DNA from: Dreissena polymorpha
Lineage: Eukaryota; Mollusca; Bivalvia; Myida; Dreissenidae
Direction: 5' to 3'
Length of the DNA stretch: 64,000 nucleotides
Assembly: GCF_020536995.1 (NCBI RefSeq)
Contig: NC_068355.1
Coordinates: forward strand, 122,088,532 to 122,152,531
Of this stretch, positions 13,454 through 25,100 are shown one piece after another. The notes below the pieces were generated by a model. It was not told the origin of the DNA. It did not search any database and saw only the letters and a list, made by a program, of their open reading frames with translations. The number at the start of each line of letters is the position of its first letter. The stretch's first letter is position 1. A program made the translations under genes and the position numbers.

Positions 13454-13978
13454 GTCAAGATGTCAAGCACCGATAGCCTCGTCAAGATGTCAAGCACCAA
13501 TAGCCTCATCAGATGTCAATACCAGTAGCCTGGTCAAGATGTCACGTACTGGTAGCCTCATCAAGATGTCATGTACTGGTAGCCTCGCCAAGATATCACG
13601 TACCAGTAGCCTCATCAAGATGTCATGTACCAGTAGCCTCATCAAGATGTCATGTACCGTACCCTCATCAAGATGTCATGTAACGGTACCCTCATCAAGA
13701 TGTCATACCGGTATCACCAAGACGTCACGTACAGGACGCCTCGTTGAGATGTCCACACCAGTAGTCTCGTGAAGAAGTCATGTCACTGTAGCCTAATCAA
13801 GATGTCACGTACTGGTAGCAGCGTCAAGATGTCACGTTTGTTAGCCTCATCAAGATGTCATGTACCGGTATCCCCGTCAAGATGTCAGGAACCTGTACCC
13901 TCATCAAGATGTCATGTAACGATAGCCTCATCAGATGTCATGTACCGGTAGCCTCTCCAAGATGTCACATACCAGTAC
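13454..13978. repeat. 27-bp minisatellite, about 19 units
   Basis: The unit is about TCAAGATGTCATGTACCGGT plus AGCCTCA. Variants alternate ATGTAC and ACGTAC, and some units lose a base. It ends about 255 bp before the assembly gap, so the true array may be misassembled. Confidence 0.92.
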
Positions 13979-14233
13979 TCTGAATTGAATCATTCTAAGA
14001 CTGGACCAGAACCATGCAGGTTCTGTAAGCAAGCCCTGCTTGTCAGATAAAGCTTAATAAGAATTAGGCAAGCTCATAAAAACTCCTTTCTAGGCGGATA
14101 AATATCACTTCAAAACGCCGCCCAGCTGCTTGTATAGCAATGAAATTGTTTATATTTGATTCCATACCATCTCAAAGCCCACAGTTGGAACAATTTGTAT
14201 TTTCCATTTGATTCCATATGGGCAAGACATCAA

Positions 14234-14333
14234 NNNNNNNNNNNNNNNNNNNNNNNNNNNNNNNNNNNNNNNNNNNNNNNNNNNNNNNNNNNNNNNNNNN
14301 NNNNNNNNNNNNNNNNNNNNNNNNNNNNNNNNN
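14234..14333. other. Assembly gap, 100 N
   Basis: The run is exactly 100 N, the usual placeholder for a gap of unknown size. Gene order across it is not proven by this sequence. Confidence 0.99.
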
Positions 14334-14705
14334 TATTAAATATTTATAAACGTGAATATACGACTTGCTTTAACGATACAAGCGTTAATTCGTTACTGAT
14401 ACGATCATGCGGCAGCAATGAATAGGACACTCCTCGTGTAAGTAATCATCATAGTCTAGGGACCCTTCAGGTTTCGCATCGTAAAAAGTGTGACCCAGTA
14501 ATATTGCTTAAAATGGTTGAGCTAACTTTAATTTTCATCTTTTCTCGTGCTCTTTAATTACCCACATATTTAGGTCTGGTTGAAGTACTTTTACTTCCCA
14601 CAGAGCAATTCGGTTCAAATTACTAATAACAACAATACACATTTTTAGCTATATTTCAAATGTGAACATATTTATTAACGCAGACGTGTACATAATTTAA
14701 ACACA

Positions 14706-15398
14706 GAACAAGGGCTGTTTGTAAAACATGCATGCCCCCCTAGGGGCTGTCAGTTTTAGTGGGCAGCCATTGTGATACGTTTTGTCACTGTGAACTTGAC
14801 TTTTGACCTAGTGACCTGAAAAATCAATAGGGGTCATCTGCCAGTCATGATCAATGTACTTGAGAAGTTTCATGATCATAGACCTAAGTATTCTTGAGCT
14901 ATCAACAGGAAACCGTTAAAACTGTTTTGAGTCCTATGACCTTAATCTTTGAACTAGTGACCTGAAAAATCAATAGGGGTCTTCTGCCAGTCATTATCAA
15001 TGTACCTAGGAAGGGGGTCATCTGCCAGTCATTATCAATGTACCTAGGATTGTTTTATTTTAATGATCCTAGCGTAAGCATTTATGAGTTATCATCCGGA
15101 AACCATTTTTCTATTTCGAGTCACTGTGACCTTGACTTTTGACTTAGTGACCTAAAAATCAATAGAGGTCATCTGCGATTCATCATCAATGTACCTATGA
15201 AGTTCATGATCCTAGGCGTAAGCGTTCTTGAGTTATCATCCGGAAACCATTTTACTATTTCGAGATCAATAAACCTATGAAGTTTTCATGATCCTAGGCC
15301 AAAGCGTTCTTGAGTTATCATCAGGAAACCATCTGGTGGACCAACCAACTGAGCATGTGCAAAACAATATACCCCTCTTCTTCCAAGGGGGCATAAAT
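14706..15398 (+). mobile_element. Tandem-core element, family A, copy 2
   Basis: Same head (AAGGGCTGTTTGTAAAACAT) and tail (ATACCCCTCTTCTTCCAAGG) as the copy at 10670. The cores are more diverged, one short stretch (GGTCATCTGCCAGTCATTAT) is doubled, and the GACGGAC tract is lost. Confidence 0.65.
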
Positions 15399-15975
15399 AT
15401 AATATTAATTTTTAGTAATCTAAATTAAATCAAAATTGCTAATTGTATTTTCCAAGAAATTATCGGAAAACATCATTAAAGTTAAAGGGTATCTGCCAGC
15501 TTATGCCATTAAAACACAAATGTTAAATTACAAAAGCTGTTGCCCGGTTTCACGGCACGCGGAGCCTACCCTATTGTGAACCAAAGTCTTTTGTGTATTT
15601 CATCCTAGTAGTTACCTTGACATAGAACAGACACATTGGTTACTTTTATGAAACAATTCTTAAAAAACTTGGTATACAAATTGCGACATTGTTGCCCATT
15701 GGTCCGTCAGTCCATGTCCGAATAGTAGCTAAATTGAGAAAACTCAGTAAGATTTCATGAAACTTAATATTCACATAATTTTTAAATACACAAAATAATA
15801 CATTGACCATTTTAATTTTGTGATAAAACTTGGTTTTACAAATGACTCAGAAGAGCAATGTGATATTTATTTGGCCCTACCGTTTTCACATGAAGGGAAT
15901 TTACGGTTGACCCACTGTCCATCGGTCTGTCAGTCAAATAAACCTGGATCTGGTTACAAATGTTTTTCCTAAGAT

Positions 15976-16194
15976 TTCACCAGGTTACCTACTTTTTGGA
16001 CACACTCAACCCAGGCGTACTCAACCAAGATGAGCATGTCGATCAGGTTTCATCAACATTGAGTCGAAAAAAGCCTGGTTTTCTTCCATCACCTGATGAT
16101 CCTCTAACACAGCAAGTCAATCCTCGAATGTCTGAAATATGTTCTGGTTCTTATAGTGGGCAGACAAAAACAAGACCTATGATTTTAAGTAAAT
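15976..16194 (+). CDS. Unassigned plus-strand coding segment
   Basis: After a good acceptor (TTTCACCAG) one frame stays open and codes VTYFLDTLNPGVLNQDEH, later RKKPGFLPSPDDPLTQQ and SGSYSGQTKTRPMIL. A donor (TTTTAA-GTAAAT) follows. Composition looks coding, not repeat-like. It lies opposite in direction to the zinc-finger exons and just below the last of them. It could be an exon of another gene or a retrocopy fragment; no family was recognised. Confidence 0.35.
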
Positions 16195-16478
16195 TTGTTA
16201 TGTTCATATATCATTAATTATTCCAACTATTTTTTAGCGCGTATATGTTGTTATACAATTGTATTAACATGGCCATTTAAGTCTTTCATATGATTCTAAC
16301 TAAAACAAATGAGTTTTAATTTCTTTTAAAACTCTTGATGCAAGCAAACGATGAACGGCAGTATTGGGGGAAAAAAACTGGCAGACAATATGTATTTGAC
16401 CATCAAAACTAGAGAAGACTGAGATAAAGATATGCAGAAAATGAAGCAACACCAGTTCATACACAGTGCTAAACTCAC

Positions 16479-16649
16479 ATCATAGAGATGTTTAAGTTCA
16501 TGGATTTCAAGACTATTAAAGCTCAGGACTTTGGTACAGTCTCCCCATCTACAGCATTTCTCTTGAACCACATGAGAGATGATATGTGCATCTTGCTGTC
16601 CTATGGAGTGGAAGTCTTCCTTGCATGATATCCATTTGCACGAATACTC
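16479..16649 (-). CDS. Zinc-finger exon (two C-x-W-x2-C type fingers)
   Basis: This is a 57-codon exon, phase 0 at both ends, acceptor GTTATAG and donor GTGAGT. It codes for EYSCKWISCKEDFHS with later HIISH, then KCCRWGDCTKVLSF with HELKH. Both units fit C-x4-C...H-x3-H zinc fingers. It joins in phase to the exon 20621-20484. Confidence 0.68.
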
Positions 16650-19600
16650 CTATAACAAGCAACTTTGTAAACTTCAGATTGGAAGCCAAAGTCAATTAAC
16701 TTACAGTGTCCACATTTTTAACTTTAGTTATAATCATTGACTAAGTTTTTCACAAATGTTATTTTTGATTGAAATGTTAATGAAAAGGCAAAAAAAAGAG
16801 ATTTACTGTGAAATAAGTCAATGGAGATAAGCCTACTAATAGCTCTTGGTGTGTATTGCGGATTTCACCATGATTTGTTTAACTCTATTTTTGTTTTATT
16901 TATCTATATATTGATATTTCCTATGAGTTCTTTACGCAGATACACATCTAATCAGAGCCTCTGTTAATGTAATAAAGTATGTTACTGTTCTGTTCTTCTG
17001 TTAATAACTAATCTAAAAAGAAAGAAAACAAGTAAATTTGCACTATTGTATGAATATGGCATACACTTATTTTTCCATGTTGAAATCTTATTAATTCATG
17101 ATATGAAGCCCTAAAATGTTTGTAACAAACAGATGGATGGACTGACAGACTGACCGATGGAAAACGCCAACACTATATCTCTCTGGCTTTGGAAAGGATA
17201 ATGATTCAACAGAAAGTAGAAATCATCAATAAAAACTTGATGCATCTAAGTTAACTTAGCAATTAGTGAGTTCAATATGTCCTTTAACTGAACAAAAAAC
17301 AGATGTTTCAAAAACTTAACATGATTTGTCATTTGTTGCAAATATTAAGAAGCACTTACAGGTCCTGGGTTTCAATCACCAACATATGATAAAATAGTTC
17401 TCAGTAACAAAAGGCACAAAAATGCAAGAAAAAAATCACTTTAATGTTAAAATAAATATATATAGTTATTCAATAAACGATGTATATTTTGTCATAAAGT
17501 ACCGGTCCTGGATTGTTCTCAACATCATTTAAGAGCATCAACATCCGCTGGGACAGGTTAACATGTTGTTGAATACACAGCTGCATCATGATGTAATGAA
17601 GACCACCTTGTCCACACATACGACCCAGAATCATCAGCCCAAACAATTTGATCCACATGGTGGGTGGGAAATGTTTGTATGTTCCTAAAGAACAAAACAT
17701 GTTAATGATTTATCATTTCAAGTATAAAAGGCAAGCCTTAAAATTCTTAGAAAGCTTTAACATCTGAAGGTTAATATCACCCTGGCTGTGCAGATCTTGG
17801 TAATATACCCATTTAAAAAACATTCCTTAAAGCCACACACCTTGAAATGAAATATCTGGCATAGTAAATTTGGATATAAATAAGAAACATATTTTATCTT
17901 TGCCAATTAGAATATATCTGGTGGTTGCAAGGTAGAAATCCGTCTTTCTTGTGCTTTAAAACTTAAAAATAATTGTGTTTCTCGAATTGAACATGTACGT
18001 ATACAAATCATACATTCAGTTTTAAAATATAAAAAAATAAATTACTTGCTAACTAGACTATAGATTTAATGACAATTTTGCACACTTTCAAATTGCATCT
18101 ATATGTACTGAGTAACATGCATTTCATTTCAAGGTGTGTGGCTTTAATGTAATAAACAAGAGTGCTAAACTGTCACAAGATACACCCGTTTGAAGGTTTT
18201 GGACACCATGCTAAACGCTGGAAATGCACTAAGTGACCTAGTTTTCGACCCGGCATGACCTATATCTGAACTTGACTTAGATATCATTAAGACACAACTT
18301 CTGCCCAAATTTGGTGAAGATCGGATGAAAACTCTTTCAATTAAAGAGCTTACACCATGCTAAATCCTTGAAATGCACCCTGTGAACTAGTTTTTGACCC
18401 AGCATGACCCATATTTGAACTTGAACTAGATATTGTCTAGATACAACTTCTGACCACATTTGTTGAAGATCAGATGAAAACTACTTCAATAAGAGAGTGG
18501 ACACCGTGCTAAATGCTTGAAATGCACTAAGTAACCTCGTGACCTAGTTTTTGACCTGGCGTGACCCATATTTGAACTTGACCTAGATAACATTTTGACA
18601 CAATTTCTGACCAAATTTGGTGAAGATCGGATGATAACTACTTCAATTTGAGAGCGGATACCATGCTTAATCCTTGAAATGTACTAAGTGAACCCCTGAC
18701 CTTGTTTTTGACCCGGCATGACCCATAATTGAACTTGACTTAGATATTGTCTAGATAAAACTTCTGACCAAAGTTTGTGAAGATTGGATGAAAACTACTT
18801 CACTTAGAGAGCAGACACCATGCGAAATGCATGAAATGCTCTAAGTGACCTCGCGACCTAGTTTTTGACCCGGCATAACCCATATTTGAACTTGACCTAT
18901 ATATCATTTACACACAACTTATGACCAAATTTGGTAAAGATCAGATGAAAACTACTCCAATTAGAGAGCCACCAATGCTAAATCCTTCAAATGCACTAAG
19001 TGACCCCGTGACCTAGTTTTTGACCTGGCATGACCCATATTCAAACTTGACCTAGATATTGTCTAGATACAACTTCTGACCAAGTTTGGTGAAGATCAGA
19101 TGAAAACTATTTGAATTAGAGAGTGGACACTGTTATGGACGCCGCCGCCCGCCAAGGGTGAAACTATAATACGTCCCGTTTTTTCAAAACCAGCGTATAA
19201 AAATAAGTAATATCCCTCACAGGGTTCAGGTCACACAATTAACTTATAGACAATAGGCAATACTTAATTCATTCACTTCAAACTGTTTCTCTTGACAGAT
19301 AACAAATGTTCAATCAAATTTTCATTCAAGATCATTTGGTTACAAATTTGAAATATACTAAAATTTGCCTTCATAATGGAAACTTCTATTTTCCAAGCAT
19401 GCCTTCCACTTCCTTGAGCTGACTTCGTTGAGTTCATGATTAGCAGATGCAATCTGTAAGATTTACTTATAAATAACTCTAAAATAAGTGATTGTTACCC
19501 AAAAAATAACAAAATATAAATTCTTTTGTCTAATTACACACTTTCACATACATAAATGTGACACACGCATAAAGGCCCATAACCATCCAATCAAAATATT

Positions 19601-22154
19601 CAGAAATAGAGGTGCTCATTATACTAACAGTTATGACTAAGTTTGTATACATGTATGTTTTTTCAACTATGTTTTGCAAAATATTCTCATGCAAACCAGG
19701 GTTTCCAATTTAATAAGCCACATGTACATTGCATGTAACAGGGGTAAGACAATGCTAACAAGAAATGTGGTTGTCAGAAACACAATGCCCCCTAATGCGC
19801 CACTTTGATTTATTTTTTTACCTTTGACCTTTAAGGATGACCTTGATCTTTCACCACTCAAAATGTGCAGCTCCATGAGATACACATGCATGCCAAATAT
19901 CAAGTTGCTACGTTCAATATTGCAAAAGTTATGAAGAAGGTTAAAGTTTTGGTTAAAGTTTTTGAATTATTTTTTTTGACCTTTGACCTTGAAGGATGAC
20001 CTTGACTTTGACCTTTCACCACCTAAAATGTGCAGCTCCATGAGATACACATGCATGCCAAAAATCAAGTTGCTATGTTCAATATTGCAAAAGTTAATAT
20101 GAAGGTTAAAGTTTTGGTTAAAGTTTTGGGACACACACACACACACACACATGGACACATACAATGACAGACAGGCCAAAAACAATATACCCCCGATCTT
20201 TCGATCCGGGGGCATAAAAATAATCCTGGTTGTGTTTTTCAAGCAATCTAGCTAAAACAAACAGGTTTAATAAAATAGAAAGATTAACTAAAATGAACAT
20301 ACCAGTTATATAGGGCTATAACTATCATATTGAGTATGTCAACACAAAATCGTGTAATTAGTTGCTAAAAGATACAGAAAGCTTTATATGGGAAAGTGCA
20401 TGTGTTGACCTCCTTTTTTTGTTACTTTATTTGTACATAAAATGCTTGTCAAGCATACACAAGTTAGTGATTTAAAGTCATACCATTGGTGAGCCTATCA
20501 GCTTAATTTTACTCTCTTTTCCAGTCTCTGGTTGCTTGATGTGGCGACTGCAGAAGTGGCTCAGCAAAGCGTCTTCGTTGGAGCAAACAACGCTGCATTC
20601 TGGACACCGATTGTGCGCCTCCTTTAAATATAAAACTTTTTGAAACATAAAAATATATTAAACATTTATTTTTCATCATTTTAACCAATAAATACCTACT
20701 AAACAAGAACTTTGACATTAACTTAGATAAGAAAACATATATATTATTTTCAATTAAATTGTTAAACAAGAGCTGTCTCCGTAGGATGACGTATGCCCCC
20801 AATAAATGCTTTGATAGAAATTATGAGCATTTTTCGAACCCTAAACGCGGACCCTAAGGTCAAGGTCATGGGGTAAAAATTTGTGTGGGTATGGAAAGGC
20901 CTTGTCCATATACACATGCATATCAAATATGAATGTTACATCTGAAGCGACAAAAGAAGTTATGAGCATTTTTCGAAACCTAAACACAAAGTGTGACGGA
21001 CAGACAGACATCAGACAAACAGACAGAAGGACAGTGCGATCACTATATGCCCTCCTTCGGCGGCATAAAAAAGTTAATCCAGAAATGCAAAATAAGTCCC
21101 TAACTAGAGAGCGGACACCATACTTAATCCTTAAAATGCACGTAATGTAAGCAAGTTAGTTCAAATAACAATGTACACAATTTCAATACTTTCTTAAAGT
21201 TAGTTCAAATAACAATGAACACAATTTCAATATTTTCTTATCACTTAATCAATAATTATTATTTAAAAAAAAACATCCTGACAGTCCCCTCACATTTATG
21301 TGACTGAACTATCAGTCAAAAAAACATTTGTTAGCCAACAGGGAGATATCTGTTATGGGAGAAGGTTCAAAATATTTTTGCCATTTCTTATATCACACTG
21401 CAAGTGTCAGTGCTACTGGCTCTGGGCATTTTCTATTTTTATCAAACCACTAAATTCAATGTATTTTATTCAGAAAACTTTGCAAAAGACAACCTCAGTG
21501 TCTGGACTGACCTGATGCACCAAATCGCACAAGTCAGCTACATCTCTGAAATTATTTCAATACAATCATTTTCATTAATAAAAATAGATAACAAGAGCTG
21601 TCAGAGGACAGCGCCCTCGACTATTCGAGTGCTTGACAGTATAACGTAAGCCATCATGGGGAAATTGTTCATATTCAATAATTTATTAGATGATCTTTCA
21701 AAAATAAAAAAAGGAAAAAAAAAAAAATTTGGGGAGGGGGTAGGGGGGTTGAGAGGGGGGTATAACATGGGGTGTGGTCATTTATTAGACGATCTGACGA
21801 TCTTTCAAAAATAAAAAAAGGAAAACAAAAAATTTGGGGGGGGGGGGTGGGGGGGGGGGGGACAGGGATTCTGGGTTGGGGCGTGGGGTATTGCAGTGCT
21901 GCAGCTAGGATTTAAAAAGGGCAGGGGGATTTTTTGTCAAAAGGGCACTTTGGACGCGCAGTATTTTGTCAAAAGGGCACTTTCGAGCGCGCGGGCGTTT
22001 CTAGAATGCTTCCTCATGCATGTTAATTTATGTGTTATCAATAATTGTAAGAATAAATTATTCCCATTGTCATTAAACAATTCAAATTTAATTACTTCAA
22101 TGAGGAATAAATTAATTACAATGTATTTTAATAAGAGATTTATTAATCATCATA

Positions 22155-22191
<37 letters not shown>

Positions 22192-25100
22192 TAAGGGCAG
22201 GGGGGGGCCCTAGGAAGGTCAGGGCGGAGTTTCGGGAGGGCAGGGCGGGGCGCCCTTCGATTTAGGCCTAGCTGGAGCACTGGTATTGCACGGGTGGAAT
22301 CCATTGTGGTATTCAGGTAAGTGTTGTTTTGTCAAAGTATTAATAAAATCTTATCATAAATAAAGAAGTTATGTGAATTTAAGCAAAATGTCCAATTCTC
22401 AAAGTAAAAAAGGGGCCATAATTCTATCAAAATGCTTGATTCAGTGGTCTAATCTTGTTTATAGGTTGGGGTCATGTTGGTAAACAAGTATGAACAAGAG
22501 CGCCGCATGACGGAGCAATATACGCCCGATTCGTGTGCCATTGGAGATGGACTAATTGAAAATGGACTAATTGACCCTATGACCTAGTTTTTTACCTGGC
22601 ATGACCCATATTCGAACTTGGCCTAGATATCAACTAGATGCAACTACTGACCAAGTTTGGTGAAGATAAGATTTATACAATTTGAATTAGAGTCCGGACA
22701 AAGTAAAATGCACTAATTGACCCTTTGACCTAGTTTTTGACCCAGCATGACCCATATTCGGACTTGACCTAGATATCAACTAGATGCAACTACTGACCAA
22801 GTTTGGTGAAGATCGGATGAATACAATTTGAATTAGAGTCCGGACAAAGTGGCGCCGTTGAAAATGCACTAATTGACCCTATGACCTAGTTTTTGACCCG
22901 GCATGACCCATATTCGAACTTGGCCTATATATCAACTAGATGCAACTGCTGACCAAGTTTGGTGAAGATCGGATGAATACAATTTGAAATAGAGTCCGGA
23001 CAAAGTGGCCCCTTTGAAAATGCACTTATTGACCCTATGACCTAGTTTTTGACCCGGCATGACCCATATTCGAACTTGGCCTAGATATCAACTAGATGCA
23101 ACTGCTGACCAAGTTTGGTGAAGATCGGATGAATACAATTTGAATTAGAGTCCGGACAAAGTGATGCCTTCCGCCCGCCCGCCCGCCAAGGGGTTTCACA
23201 TAATACGTCCCGTATTTTATACGGGCGTATAAAAATATAATAGCAATATGTCAAAGGACATAGGAAATATTTGGGGTAGTACGCAAATTTTAACATAGAT
23301 TTATCAATGATATGCATATTCTGAGTATAAAAGGGGCCGTAATTCTATCAAAATGCTTGATAAAGTGGTCTCCTCTTGTTTGTAGGTTAAAGGTCATGTT
23401 GGTAAACAAGTATGCAATATAACAAAGCAATATGTTAAAGGACATAGGAAATATTTGGGGTAGTACGCACAATTTAACATAGATTTATCAATAATATGCA
23501 TATTCTAAGTATAAAAGGGGCAATAATTCTGTCAAAATGCTTGATACAGTGGTCTGCTCTTGTTTATAGGTTGGGATCATGTTGGTAAACAAGTATGCAA
23601 AATATGAAAGCAATATGTCAATGGACATTGAAAATATTTGAAGTAGTACGCAAACTTTAACATTTGCACGCTCACGGAAACGCCAACGCCGGGGTGAGTA
23701 GGATAGCTCCACTATATATATTTCATATATAATAGTCCAGCTAAAATACAGTCAACAATTAAAGAGTTGTTGTCACTGGGAATGTGATCTTGCATATATA
23801 CACTTCATGTTGACAACATATTATTTTCAATTAAATTGTTAAACAAGATCTGTCTCCATAGGATGACGTATGCCCCCAATAAATGCTTTGATAGAAATTA
23901 TGAGCATTTTTCGAAATCTGAATGCATTTTTTGAACCCTAAACACGGACCCTAAGGTCAAGGTCATGGGGTAAAAATTTGTGTGCGTATGGAAAGGCCTT
24001 GTCCATGTACACATGCATATCAAATATGAATGTTACATCTGAAGCGACAAAAGAAGTTATGAGCATTTTTCGAAACCTAAACACAAAGTGTGACGGACGG
24101 ACAGACAGACATCAGATAAACAGACGGAAGGACAGTGCGATCACTATATGCCCTCCTTCGGCGGCATAAAAAACGTTAATTTAGAAATGCAAAATAAGTC
24201 CCAAACTAGAGAGCGGACACCATACTTAATCCTTGAAATGCACTAAGTGACCCTGTGACCTAGTTTTTGACCCGGCATGACCCATATTCGAACATGACCT
24301 AGATGTTGTCTTGATACAACTTCTGACCAATTTTGGTAAAGATCAGATGAAAACTACTTCAATTAGAGAGCAGACACCATGCTTAAACCTTAAAATGCAC
24401 TAAGTGACCCCATGGTCTAGTTTTTGACCCGGCATGGCCCATATTCGAGCTTGACCTAGATATTGCCTAGATACAACTTCTGACCAAGTTTGGTAAAGAT
24501 CAGATGAAAACTATTTGAATTAGAGAGCGGACAAGAAAGTGTGACAGACAGACAGACAGTGCGAAAACTATATACCCTCTTTTCTTCGAAAGGGGGCATA
24601 AAAAATGTGGAGTAAAATATATACAAATGTGTTCTTTTTCTTTGCAGACTGACTTACCTATCAAAATAGTTACATAAACAAATATGTATAATTATATTGT
24701 TAATATTATGCGCATAAATAAAACATTTGCTATTTCATGTAAAATTAATTGTAGACAGCAAATAATGAAACAAGAAACCGTTTGAGACGGGTGATGCTCC
24801 ACAAAGGTTTTTTTGTCACAATATTGCACTATATATTCAGATAAAAGGAAACGTCTTGAGGGGCATAACTTTGGACAAAATAATACAATGGATGGTTTAG
24901 TAACTTAAAAATTTCAAAGGGCCATAACTCTGAAATAATCTAACCAGAACCCACTAATAACATGCGCATCTCCTCAAGGTAGTTAAGCTTCCCATAAAGC
25001 TTCATTGTATTCCAGTCAGTAGTTGGGGAGAAATAGCCCGGACAAGAATTGCACTATATGTACAGTTATTAGAAAATTTCAAAGGGCCATAACTCTATGA

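Larger units (their letters stand above)
21590..23757 (+). mobile_element. Tandem-core element, family G, with two nested insertions
   Basis: Head AACAAGAGCTGTCAGAGGAC; core units near 22400, 23325 and 23510 (AATTCTATCAAAATGCTTGA; CAATATGTCAAAGGACATAG); tail ACGCCAACGCCGGGGTGAGT and TATATATTTCATATATAATA. A hAT-like MITE (21894-22282) and a family C element (22493-23234) interrupt it. Confidence 0.6.
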
